Positions 45,513 through 53,951 of a stretch of 64,000 nucleotides of DNA are shown piece after piece (position 1 is the stretch's first letter; every line of letters begins with the position of its first letter). A program made the position numbers and the translations under genes. The stretch is from Pseudidiomarina aquimaris (GTDB taxonomy: Bacteria; Pseudomonadota; Gammaproteobacteria; Enterobacterales; Alteromonadaceae). The notes under the pieces were generated by a model. It was given only the letters and a program-made list of their open reading frames with translations, was not told where the DNA came from and did not search any database. Location: positions 186,001 to 250,000 of the forward strand of contig NZ_PIPT01000001.1 in the NCBI RefSeq assembly GCF_003987395.1, written 5' to 3'.

Positions 45513-46639
45513 TCCGTTTTGACTAACGGAATATAATCAGCGTAACCTTCAGCTGCCATGTTTTCTAACGGAATGAAGCGCATGGCGGCTGAATTCATGC
45601 AATAACGCAGACCTGTCGGTGCCGGACCATCTTCAAACACATGACCAAGGTGCGAGTCGCCATAGCGACTGCGTACCTCAATTCGCGTCATGAACCATGA
45701 ACGATCTTTCTTGGTGACGACGAAGTCCTCGTCGATGGGCTTGGTAAAGCTTGGCCAGCCAGTACCCGATTCGAATTTGTCAGCCGATGAAAAGAGTGGC
45801 TCACCGCTAACAATATCGACATAGATCCCAGGCCGTTCTTCATCCCAATACTCATTCTGAAAAGCTCGCTCGGTTTTGTTTTGCTGCGAGACAGCATATT
45901 GCATTGGAGTCAGTTGCTCTTTAAGTTCTTCAGCACTGGGTTTGGTGAAGTTTTCAAAGTTCATGGCTGACCTCTCTTCATTGTCTGTTTCCTTGCCTTC
46001 AGGTTCATTTTTGAAGCTTGTGTAATCAACCTCATAATTACTGCCCCAAGCTTCTTCGGTAAACTGGAAACGACCTGAGTTGTTGGTATAGACCCAATAG
46101 CGAACGGGATTCTTTTTATAATAGTCTTGATGATAGGTTTCGGCTTCGTAAAAGGTGGTGAAAGGTTCGATTGGAATCACCACGGGCTCGTCGTACAGCC
46201 GCATCGCTTCGAGCTGGAGGCGCTCGCGTTGCGCAATACGTTGCTGCTGCTCATTGTGGTAAAAGATAACTGGACGGTATTGCTTACCGCGGTCGACAAA
46301 CTGTCCAGCTAAATCGGTTGGGTCCATCATCCGCCAAAAAGCTTGAATAAGACCCGTATAGCTGACAACCGCAGGATCGTAGAATACTTGTACAGCTTCT
46401 GTGTGGCCGGTTAGGCCACGTGATACCTGTTCATAGGTAGGATTCTCTTCTTCGCCTCCAGCATAACCAGAAACGGCTTCACGCACGCCAGGGACCTCTT
46501 CGAAAGCTTTCTCAACACACCAAAAACAGCCGCCAGCGAACGTTGCAACACGTTCTTCTGCGGCATTAACAGGTAGGGCAGCCAGCAGCGCGAAGCCACT
46601 GCCTGCCAACCACATGATGTTAAGACCTCGCTTTGTCAT
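45509..46639 (-). CDS. msrAB: Bifunctional periplasmic methionine sulfoxide reductase MsrAB
   Basis: A 376-residue fusion. After a signal peptide (cleavage near VNA/AE) comes MsrA with GGCFWC (catalytic Cys38). A linker near residue 220 is followed by MsrB, in which [23 protein letters not shown] and catalytic Cys347 (RYCMNSAA) are present. The paired CxxC motifs that bind zinc in many MsrB proteins are absent (the first site reads [12 protein letters not shown]). Together the domains repair both stereoisomers of oxidised Met in exported proteins. No thioredoxin domain is fused, so an outside electron donor is needed. GGAGGT precedes the ATG. Confidence 0.95.
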   Translation of the reverse strand: MTKRGLNIMWLAGSGFALLAALPVNAAEERVATFAGGCFWCVEKAFEEVPGVREAVSGYAGGEEENPTYEQVSRGLTGHTEAVQVFYDPAVVSYTGLIQAFWRMMDPTDLAGQFVDRGKQYRPVIFYHNEQQQRIAQRERLQLEAMRLYDEPVVIPIEPFTTFYEAETYHQDYYKKNPVRYWVYTNNSGRFQFTEEAWGSNYEVDYTSFKNEPEGKETDNEERSAMNFENFTKPSAEELKEQLTPMQYAVSQQNKTERAFQNEYWDEERPGIYVDIVSGEPLFSSADKFESGTGWPSFTKPIDEDFVVTKKDRSWFMTRIEVRSRYGDSHLGHVFEDGPAPTGLRYCMNSAAMRFIPLENMAAEGYADYIPLVKTD

Positions 46640-46660
46640 ACAACCTCCACAATAACCGTG

Positions 46661-47392
46661 TTACTGCGCAGCGAGTTGCTCCCGAAGTTGTTGCATGAAT
46701 TGCATGATGCGATCGGCATTCTTACCAACGTCACTGCGTCCGACTCGTGATTTACTACGTACATCGACACGGACTTGATCAGCGCCATTATCAATTCGAA
46801 TCACTACATCGTCTTTGAAGCCGAACCAAAACGTGGTGTCGGTCGCCTCGATGCGGCCCTCAGTTAAGTCGCTGGCGACCAACTGCCAGCCAAGGTCATT
46901 GACCACTGCTAAAGCGGCAGAGAAAACTCTCTCGTAGTCGCTCTCAAGCACCAGTGGTTGAACATCAGGATAGGCTTTACGCTGTTGATTAGCGGTTTCT
47001 TCGCCAGCATATTCAACGGGATTGGGCGCATTGGCGCGTTCCTTAGCAACCGCGACAAACACCGGTGGATTCTCAAGGTCGGTTGAGATATCGTGAATCG
47101 GTGGTACTGAGCGCGCGGTCTGCAACTGTTGGTAGGGTAGGTAAAAGCTGATAAACCCGATAACTGCAGCGAAGGTGAGCACGGCGAGTGGCATTCCGCG
47201 AGGGCGTTGCCAAATCAAGTAAATAATAATTAAAACGGTTGCTGCGACACCAATGTAGGCAGCCCAACGTAAGAGTAGAAAGGCGGTTCCTAAGTCCAAC
47301 CACTGCCAACGGTACAATGGACCTGAAACAAGCAAGAGAAAGCCGGCGAGAATGCCAACAATAACCAGCAAGGTACCCAGTTTACGAATCAT
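46661..47392 (-). CDS. DUF1499 membrane protein
   Basis: A 243-residue protein with three N-terminal membrane helices (LGTLLVIVGILAGFLLLVSG, YIGVAATVLIIIYLIW, LAVLTFAAVIGFISFYL) and a DUF1499 domain. That domain is marked by DISTDLENPPVFVAVAKERA, EGRIEATDTTFWFGFKDDV and DVRSKSRVGRSDVGKNADRI. Function is unknown. It is directly upstream of msrAB on the same strand (21-base gap) and probably cotranscribed with it. No catalytic residues stand out. Confidence 0.87.
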   Translation of the reverse strand: MIRKLGTLLVIVGILAGFLLLVSGPLYRWQWLDLGTAFLLLRWAAYIGVAATVLIIIYLIWQRPRGMPLAVLTFAAVIGFISFYLPYQQLQTARSVPPIHDISTDLENPPVFVAVAKERANAPNPVEYAGEETANQQRKAYPDVQPLVLESDYERVFSAALAVVNDLGWQLVASDLTEGRIEATDTTFWFGFKDDVVIRIDNGADQVRVDVRSKSRVGRSDVGKNADRIMQFMQQLREQLAAQ

Positions 47393-47474
47393 GACGCGCT
47401 CCAGTTAGTCTAATTTTTTAGCGTTTACGTTCATGACTATACTCTAGATCAGAAGCAAAGGAAGTCCCAACTAG

Positions 47475-48605
47475 GTGCAGCAACTAAAACCAATCTTACG
47501 ATCATTGCTCGTACTGCTGGGGCTTAGCGTGCTATTGCAAGTAAACGTGCACGCAGAGACCCAGGGTCAACAACCGCAAACTGTGCGCTTTTATGCATGG
47601 GGCGGCTCAGCCGAGGTCAACGCTTATATTCAATGGGCCAAAAAGGAACTGGCTCAGACACATGCTATCGATTTGCAACATGTTAAAGTAGCCGACATCA
47701 GTGAGGCCGTGGCTCTATTGCTAGCGTCAGAGGAAAATCAGACCAGCGCAATCGACTTACTGTGGATCAACGGCGAAAACTTCGCGGCATTAAAGCATGC
47801 CAACAAACTGGTGGGAGATCTCCCAGCTAAAGTACCAAATGCGAACCAACTGCGTGAGGATTTACAGTGGCAAATTGATTTTGGTACGCCGGTAGAGGGG
47901 TATGAGTTACCTTGGGGCATTGCTCAACTGCAACTGATCCTCCGCAACGACTTGTTGGGCGAACAGCAAGCAGTGTTAAGTTCGCAGGAATTTTACCAGC
48001 TCGCCCGACTGCACCCAGGACGCTTTTCGTACCCAAAACCACCTTCATTTCACGGCACAAGCTGGTTGAAAGCACTGGCCTTTCAGCTTATCGATGACAC
48101 TGAGCTGTTATTGGAACCCGCAGAGCCGGCCACGGCGACACGAATACTGCAACCATTATGGCAGTACCTTGATCAACTGCACCCCCATTTGTGGCGCACT
48201 GGAGAGGAATTTCCTATCAGCGCCGGACGGCAGCGCCAGCTATACAATCAAGGCGTTCTCGATAATAGTATTACCTTTAATCCGAACGAGGTGCGTGCCT
48301 TACAGTTGCAACAGAAGCTTGCCCCCGATGCCCGCAGTGTCAGTTTGGGCAACCGTGCCTTGACGAATTTTCATTATCTGGCCATCCCCACCGCAAGTCA
48401 GCGCCAAGCGGCGGCGCTACGTGTGATCAATTTTTTGCTTAGTCCAGACGCGCAGCGTGAGAAAGCACAACCTCAAGGCTGGGCAGACCCAAGTGTTGTG
48501 CGCCTTGCAGACACCACCAGCTTGTTAGTCGCAAGCCATCCAGAACCACATGTGTCATGGAATGAGATTTTAGAACAAGCGTGGCTTGCGAGGTATCAAC
48601 GATGA
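47475..48605 (+). CDS. ynjB: YnjB-like ABC transporter substrate-binding protein
   Basis: A 376-residue periplasmic binding protein of the ThiB/YnjB type. The signal peptide ends near VHA/ET. The mature start, VRFYAWGGSAEVNAYIQWAK, and DLLWINGENFAALK, PWGIAQLQLIL and GWADPSVVRLADTTSL resemble E. coli YnjB. Start codon GTG 47475 lies 11 bases behind GGAAG. The permease begins within its stop (ATGA). The transported solute is unknown in E. coli too; thiamine or a sulfur or metal compound has been suggested from family similarity only. Confidence 0.88.
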   Translation: MQQLKPILRSLLVLLGLSVLLQVNVHAETQGQQPQTVRFYAWGGSAEVNAYIQWAKKELAQTHAIDLQHVKVADISEAVALLLASEENQTSAIDLLWINGENFAALKHANKLVGDLPAKVPNANQLREDLQWQIDFGTPVEGYELPWGIAQLQLILRNDLLGEQQAVLSSQEFYQLARLHPGRFSYPKPPSFHGTSWLKALAFQLIDDTELLLEPAEPATATRILQPLWQYLDQLHPHLWRTGEEFPISAGRQRQLYNQGVLDNSITFNPNEVRALQLQQKLAPDARSVSLGNRALTNFHYLAIPTASQRQAAALRVINFLLSPDAQREKAQPQGWADPSVVRLADTTSLLVASHPEPHVSWNEILEQAWLARYQR

Positions 48606-50209
48606 AGTTTCGCAGCTATTTTGTGACTACGTTTTTAGCAGCTTTATTACTGCTACCCTGGTTGCTAAGTCTAACCGGATTAAGTGCTAAGCTACCGCTC
48701 GGAAGTGCAGCGCTTTGGGCTTATCCCGGGATCTTAAGTGCGACTTTGCAAACGCTCGCCGTAGGATTGTTCGCAACACTCCTGAGTACGGTTTTGGCGA
48801 GTCTTATACTGTTCGCTGAACAACATAAGCCAAGTAAATTGTGGGCGCTAACCTTTACGGCACCACACTTAGCTTTTGCAGTAGCATTTTTGTGGTTATT
48901 TACCCCGTTTGGCTGGTTCGACCGTCTTCTTCCAGGGCCATGGGCATGGCTCGAGCAACAGTCGCTAATTACGCTTACGCTCATCTTAATTATTAAAGAA
49001 ACCCCTTTCTTGGTCGTGCTCGGACGCCAACAGTTATTGCAGTTACCTTACCAGCAGTGGTTAATGCAGGGCCGCAGCCTTGCTTCGTCGCATTGGCACA
49101 GCTGGTGGTTGTTAGTGTTTCCGCCATGGCTGCGGGCGATGCGTCTGCTCTTGATAGCGGTGGCGATTTATAGTGTCGGCGTGGTCGATATTGCCACGCT
49201 TGCCGGGCCGTTAAACCCGCCGTTATTGGGACCACTCTTAGTAAGTTGGCAGCAGCAATTTGACCCGCTAAGCCGCGAGCTCGCCGCGCAAGGTTTGTGG
49301 TTATTGTTGGCGCTTACGATGATCGCGGTTGGCTGGCTGTATGCTCAAGAAAAGTTAATCTGGCAAATCGCCAGATGGCGCTTGGCGCGCGTTCGGAAAA
49401 GCCGCACAAGCGGGCGCGAAATAGGGCTGATCACTTTTGTGAAAGGGCTACGTTGGCTGCTGTTTGCGGCCACGTTGGCGAGCGGTTTGGCCTTAGTGGC
49501 CTTGAGCGTGGGTAACGGGTGGTTTCATCCGGCGTTAGTGGCGCAACAGTGGTCATGGCAAGCAGCGGCAAACACACTCGAGCGCCTAGCCTCACCATTA
49601 CTGACAACACTGGCTTTGGGGCTTGTAACCGCGGTATTGGTAAGCGTGGCTTTGATAGTCTGTCGGGAATGGCAACGGGCGCGGGGACGTGACTACCCCG
49701 ATGTGGTCTTCATGGGGGCTTTGTTAGTACCGCAAACGGCATTAGTGCTTGCTTGGTTGCAAACTGACTGGCTTCCATTTTCGGCACTTTCAGCCGCTGG
49801 TTCATGGTGGCTTACGTTATATGCCCACGCTTGGTTTGCCTTTGCTTATGCTTATCTAAGTTATGCGCCAGCCGAGCGGGCGGTGACGCAAGCGCATTTA
49901 ACCACGGGGCGAAGTTTAGGCTTCAGCTATTGGCAAAGTTGGTGGTACTTCAAACGTCCGGCGTTAACGGCAGCCATTGGTTATGCTTTTTTAGTGAGTT
50001 TTTTGGTGAGTATCGCCCAGTACGTGCCGACCTTGTTATTAGGGCAAGGCTATTTAAGCACCCTTACCACTGAGTTAGTCGTGCTCAGTTCTGGCGCGGA
50101 GCTGCAAGCGCCGGCGGTTGCGGCATTGTTATTGTGGTTACTGGCTCTTGCGGCGATTTTGCTGTGCGGAAATATATTCGTGGCTTTAGCTTCGCGGCGT
50201 GTTAAATAG
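48602..50209 (+). CDS. ynjC: YnjC-like ABC transporter permease
   Basis: A 535-residue permease with about 12 membrane helices, a fused duplication of two six-helix units as in YnjC and ThiP. Each half carries an EAA-like cytoplasmic loop: LMQGRSLASSHWHSWWLLVF in the first and TTGRSLGFSYWQSWWYFKRP in the second. ATG 48602 overlaps the previous stop; the longer frame from 48581 lies inside ynjB. The ATPase gene starts 11 bases downstream. Confidence 0.9.
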   Translation: MKFRSYFVTTFLAALLLLPWLLSLTGLSAKLPLGSAALWAYPGILSATLQTLAVGLFATLLSTVLASLILFAEQHKPSKLWALTFTAPHLAFAVAFLWLFTPFGWFDRLLPGPWAWLEQQSLITLTLILIIKETPFLVVLGRQQLLQLPYQQWLMQGRSLASSHWHSWWLLVFPPWLRAMRLLLIAVAIYSVGVVDIATLAGPLNPPLLGPLLVSWQQQFDPLSRELAAQGLWLLLALTMIAVGWLYAQEKLIWQIARWRLARVRKSRTSGREIGLITFVKGLRWLLFAATLASGLALVALSVGNGWFHPALVAQQWSWQAAANTLERLASPLLTTLALGLVTAVLVSVALIVCREWQRARGRDYPDVVFMGALLVPQTALVLAWLQTDWLPFSALSAAGSWWLTLYAHAWFAFAYAYLSYAPAERAVTQAHLTTGRSLGFSYWQSWWYFKRPALTAAIGYAFLVSFLVSIAQYVPTLLLGQGYLSTLTTELVVLSSGAELQAPAVAALLLWLLALAAILLCGNIFVALASRRVK

Positions 50210-50220
50210 AGACAACAAAT

Positions 50221-50910
50221 ATGAAGAATAAACCTGAGCAAAACCTGCATGTGCGCCTGAGCGAGTGCCAGTTGAAGTGGCGCGAGGGCCGCATTATTGA
50301 CTTACCGACCATCACTTTGGCGCGCGGTGAGAGCTTAGGCGTTATGGGCCCCAGCGGTTGTGGTAAATCGACTTGGTTGCGCTGGCTCCTTGGGGTAACA
50401 CAACCCTATGTGAAGGTCACAGGCGACATCATAATTGCCAACCACTCGTTGGTGCAGCGGCCGATAGAAGAGAGTGGCATTGGTCTTGTGATGCAGGAAC
50501 AAGCGCTATTTCCGCATTACAATGTTGTAGAAAACCTCATGTTCGCATTGGCTCAACAAAAGTTATCACGCTCTAAACAGCGTGAGTTAATTGCCGAAAA
50601 CTTAGCATCAATTGGTTTGCCTGACTATCAACAACGCATGCCTCATCAATTGAGCGGCGGTGAGCGCGCGCGCATCGCGCTCCTGCGAGCGGTACTGGCG
50701 AAACCTGAACTTATCTTGTTAGATGAACCGTTTAATGGCTTGGATCAAGCAAGGCGGCAGCAGGTATGCCAATGGACCTATCAATTTCTCCGTGAGCAAG
50801 GCGTTGCCGCAATTGTGGTAAGCCATGATGAAAATGACCTAACGTTAGCGCACCATCGATTGCAGTGGCCGCAAGCACAGCAAGAGCAAAGAAATGAGGC
50901 ATTATCATGA
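50221..50910 (+). CDS. ynjD: YnjD-like ABC transporter ATP-binding protein
   Basis: A 229-residue ABC ATPase. Walker A is GPSGCGKST, the signature LSGGERARIALLRA, Walker B ELILLDEPFNGLD and the switch His VVSHDEND. It completes the YnjBCD importer. Its stop overlaps the next start (ATGA), coupling it to a CDP-alcohol phosphatidyltransferase, the same neighbour as in the E. coli ynj region, where ynjE intervenes. Confidence 0.92.
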   Translation: MKNKPEQNLHVRLSECQLKWREGRIIDLPTITLARGESLGVMGPSGCGKSTWLRWLLGVTQPYVKVTGDIIIANHSLVQRPIEESGIGLVMQEQALFPHYNVVENLMFALAQQKLSRSKQRELIAENLASIGLPDYQQRMPHQLSGGERARIALLRAVLAKPELILLDEPFNGLDQARRQQVCQWTYQFLREQGVAAIVVSHDENDLTLAHHRLQWPQAQQEQRNEALS

Positions 50911-51557
50911 TTGACGCGTTACTTTACCGGCACCTGCAACCGAGCCTAAACAAAGTCGCTAAACCCTTAGTGAAACTTGGTATGACCGCCAATCAAATGA
51001 CCATGTTGGGCTTCGCGATCGGGCTCTGTGCATTACCAGCACTCGCTTTCGCGCGCTATGATCTCGCTTTACTCTGCATCTTACTCAACCGTTTAAGTGA
51101 TGGACTTGACGGTGCTATGGCGCGACAAACGCAGCGAACAGACGCCGGTGGTTATCTTGATAGCGTTTGTGACTTTATTTTTTATATGGTCATTCCGCTA
51201 GGCTTTTTGCTGGCCGACCCAGGTGGTCACAGTATCGCTGCTGGTTTTCTTATGCTCAGTTTCATGGGCACCGGAGCTACTTTTTTAGCGTTCGCTGTAT
51301 TGGCTGGGAAACATGGTATTGAAAACCCTGACTATCCGAATAAATCGTTGCACTACATGGGAGGATTAACCGAGGGCTTTGAAACCATAGTGGCCTTTTG
51401 TGTGTTCTGCCTATGGCCACAGTGGTTTGTTTATACGGCTAGTATTTTTGCCGCACTATGTGGTTTTACCGCGCTTACGCGTCTTTATCTTGGCTATCAG
51501 ACCTTGCGTCGTGTTGCCTCTGTGGTTGACGAAAAGGAATCGCCAACAAATAGCTAA
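50907..51557 (+). CDS. ynjF: CDP-alcohol phosphatidyltransferase (YnjF-like)
   Basis: A 216-residue polytopic membrane enzyme of the CDP-AP family. The catalytic signature appears as DGLDGAMARQ followed by GGYLDSVCD, containing the Asp residues that bind metal and CDP-diacylglycerol. It transfers a phosphatidyl group to an alcohol; the acceptor is not known for YnjF. Operon linkage to ynjBCD suggests, without proof, that the imported solute or its product is the acceptor or affects lipid head groups. The last 83 bases overlap the convergent fatty acid hydroxylase gene. Confidence 0.88.
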   Translation: MIDALLYRHLQPSLNKVAKPLVKLGMTANQMTMLGFAIGLCALPALAFARYDLALLCILLNRLSDGLDGAMARQTQRTDAGGYLDSVCDFIFYMVIPLGFLLADPGGHSIAAGFLMLSFMGTGATFLAFAVLAGKHGIENPDYPNKSLHYMGGLTEGFETIVAFCVFCLWPQWFVYTASIFAALCGFTALTRLYLGYQTLRRVASVVDEKESPTNS

Positions 51558-52311
51558 GCTTGGTACTGTTAGCACTCGCTGGGTATTCTTGCAAACCAAT
51601 GTCAATGCCATCGGAGCCTTTACGCGGTTCGGCTGTGTAGCTTCCAAACAGCCGATCCCAAAGCGACAAATTAAAGCTAAAGTTGCTGTCCGTTTCGGGG
51701 TGGAGCTGACTGTGGTGAATTCGATGCATTTCTTGCGTCACAATAAGTGCACGTATTGGCTTTTCTAACCGCCGCGGTAATGCCACATTACCGTGATTAA
51801 ACAGTGACGTAGCGTTTAGAACGATTTCGAAAATAAGCACGGTCGTAGGCGCAATGCCAAACAGAGCCACAACGCCGATCTTGATGAGCATGCTAAGCAC
51901 GATTTCAATGGGGTGAAAGCGCAACCCAGTGGTGGTGTCAAAGTCGGTGTCGGCGTGATGCATGCGGTGGATACGCCAGAGTAGGGGAATGCGGTGAAAC
52001 AGACGGTGCTGCCAGTAAATCGCACAGTCTAGCAACAGAAATCCAATTATCGCGGTAAGCCACAAAGGCCATGTGACTTGCTGTAATACGCCAAAACTAT
52101 TGCTTTGCGCCCATACAGCAGCGCCAATCGCGCCGGCTGGGATAAGCAAGCGTAAAGCGCCGGTGTTGATGACCACAATGCCAAGATTGGCTGGCCAACG
52201 CTTCCGCGCTGGCAGCAGGGCCTGGCGTTTAGGTTGAGCCCGCTCCCACAGCAGCATCAAGGCCAACACACCCACGAAGCATCCTAACCGCCACCAGATT
52301 TCCGCCGCCAT
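51475..52311 (-). CDS. Sterol desaturase/fatty acid hydroxylase family protein
   Basis: A 278-residue membrane di-iron oxygenase. The His clusters are HRLFH, HRMHH and HRIHH, with WDRLFGSY after the third, all diagnostic. Several membrane helices precede (GFLLLDCAIYWQ and others). It probably hydroxylates or desaturates an acyl chain or lipid; no sterol pathway is implied in bacteria. Its C-terminal tail, about 27 residues rich in Gln, Asp and Arg, is the part overlapping ynjF. A Met-start far upstream is absent, so the start is well set. hinT lies 11 bases upstream on the same strand. Confidence 0.88.
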   Translation of the reverse strand: MAAEIWWRLGCFVGVLALMLLWERAQPKRQALLPARKRWPANLGIVVINTGALRLLIPAGAIGAAVWAQSNSFGVLQQVTWPLWLTAIIGFLLLDCAIYWQHRLFHRIPLLWRIHRMHHADTDFDTTTGLRFHPIEIVLSMLIKIGVVALFGIAPTTVLIFEIVLNATSLFNHGNVALPRRLEKPIRALIVTQEMHRIHHSQLHPETDSNFSFNLSLWDRLFGSYTAEPRKGSDGIDIGLQEYPASANSTKLSYLLAIPFRQPQRQHDARSDSQDKDA

Positions 52312-52322
52312 GGCAGTTGACC

Positions 52323-52697
52323 TTAATCTACGCGCTTAGGTTCGTGATTCGCATACGGTGGCCAACCTAAGGTTTTGCCTGCCAACAAATGCAAGTGAAT
52401 ATGGTAGACGGACTGGCCGCCATCTTCATTACAATTCATCACCACTCGGTAACCGTCTTTGGCGAAACCGTGTTGAATAGCGATTTTGCGCGCTACCGTA
52501 AACAGGTGACCGACCAGTTCGCGATCATCTTCTTCAATGTCGTTGATAGTCGCGATCGGCTTTTTCGGAATGATCAGTAAGTGGACCGGAGCTTGCGGAT
52601 TAATATCTTTAAACGCAAGGCTAAGGTCATCTTCGTAAACGATATCAGCATTGATCTCGCGGTTGATAATCTTGTCAAAAATCGTTGTGTTACTCAT
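52323..52697 (-). CDS. hinT: HIT-family purine nucleoside phosphoramidase
   Basis: A 124-residue histidine triad protein. The triad is YHIHLHLLAG near the C-terminus; the N-terminus TIFDKIINREINADIVYEDD matches HinT. It hydrolyses adenosine phosphoramidates and acyl-AMP intermediates, and in E. coli affects several enzymes. It lies between rlmI and the fatty acid hydroxylase, all on the minus strand with short gaps. Confidence 0.95.
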   Translation of the reverse strand: MSNTTIFDKIINREINADIVYEDDLSLAFKDINPQAPVHLLIIPKKPIATINDIEEDDRELVGHLFTVARKIAIQHGFAKDGYRVVMNCNEDGGQSVYHIHLHLLAGKTLGWPPYANHEPKRVD

Positions 52698-52743
52698 AAC
52701 TTACCTCGTTTCGACACATCTAGCTGGGTCCATAGTAGACATC

Positions 52744-53934
52744 TCAGCCGCGGAGTACTAGCCCTTTTAAATACAGCGATTCGGGGAAATTGGTGCGTAC
52801 CGGATGATCCGCGCCTTGGAATAAGCGTTCAATAATATGCAACGGCCGCTTAGCATCCAGTGCTGCGTCTGCCACCACCTTTTGGAACAGCTCGTTACTT
52901 AGCAAACCCGAACAGGAGAAGGTTAGCAGTGTACCGCCCGGGTTCAACAACTTACAGGCCATGCGATTGATGTCTTTGTAACCCCGACACGCACTGGTTA
53001 AATTCGCTTTACTGTCAACGAACTTGGGCGGGTCAAGTACGATAGTATCGAAGCGTTCACCACGGTGATGGAAGTCGCGTAGGGCTTGAAACACGTCCTG
53101 CTGTAAGTTCGTGAGCTGGTCACCTGGTAGCTGGTTTCGTTGATGGTTTTGCTCAGCTTGGGCAAGTGCTGGAGCAGAAACGTCAAGATTCACCACCTCG
53201 GTCGCGCCAGCATGAGCGGCGAACAGACCAAAGCCGCCGGTATAACTGAAGGCGTTTAATACGCGTTTACCGGCACTGTATTTTTGTATCGCCAGGCGAC
53301 TGTCACGTTGATCGAGGTAATAACCTGTTTTGTGACCTTGCACAATATCGATGCCAAGCTCCAAGCCGTTTTCTGCAATCCAAATGAGCTCATTTGGGTT
53401 GGCGCCATCGTGTTGAAATAACACGCCGGTGCGCTGTTCTAAGCCTTCTTTGCTACGCACGTCGACGTCTGAACGCTCATAGATATTGCAGTCAGGGAAA
53501 ATCGCGCGCAAGGTGGCAACGATGCTGTCGCGCCAAAGTTCTGCACCGGCACTCAGCAATTGGCAGACCAGCCAATTATCATATTTATCGATGGTGACGC
53601 CGGGTAGTTCATCGGCCTCAGCAGCAACCACCCGATAAGCATTGCTGTTTAGCGCAAGTCCCTCGCGCAGGTGTTGGGCTGCTTGAATGCGATGCTGGAA
53701 AAAAGCCGCGTCGATTGTATCTTGTTGCTGGAAACTCCAGATACGCACGCGAATTTGCGATTGTGGCGACCATGCACCGTAGCCCAGCCAATCGCCCTCA
53801 GCGCTGTGAACACTGACTGTCTCACCGAGTGCAGGCGCGCCTTTTACTTTCTCAATTGCACCGCTAAACACCCAAGGGTGTAAGCGGCGCAGTGATTTAC
53901 ACTTTTGTGGTTTTAAATGTACCGTTGCGACCAT
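52744..53934 (-). CDS. rlmI: 23S rRNA (cytosine-1962-C5)-methyltransferase RlmI
   Basis: A 396-residue rRNA methyltransferase. An N-terminal PUA domain (RRLHPWVFSGAIEKV, WLGYGAWSPQSQIRVRIW) precedes a central domain and a SAM-binding Rossmann fold. Motifs include GHKTGYYLDQRDSRLA, LNAFSYTGGFGLFAAH, VLDPPKFVDSK and LTFSCSGLL with a candidate catalytic Cys. Identity with E. coli RlmI (396 residues) is extensive. metG lies 17 bases upstream on the same strand. Confidence 0.95.
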   Translation of the reverse strand: MVATVHLKPQKCKSLRRLHPWVFSGAIEKVKGAPALGETVSVHSAEGDWLGYGAWSPQSQIRVRIWSFQQQDTIDAAFFQHRIQAAQHLREGLALNSNAYRVVAAEADELPGVTIDKYDNWLVCQLLSAGAELWRDSIVATLRAIFPDCNIYERSDVDVRSKEGLEQRTGVLFQHDGANPNELIWIAENGLELGIDIVQGHKTGYYLDQRDSRLAIQKYSAGKRVLNAFSYTGGFGLFAAHAGATEVVNLDVSAPALAQAEQNHQRNQLPGDQLTNLQQDVFQALRDFHHRGERFDTIVLDPPKFVDSKANLTSACRGYKDINRMACKLLNPGGTLLTFSCSGLLSNELFQKVVADAALDAKRPLHIIERLFQGADHPVRTNFPESLYLKGLVLRG

Positions 53935-53951
53935 TAGAGGAATGACTCGAC

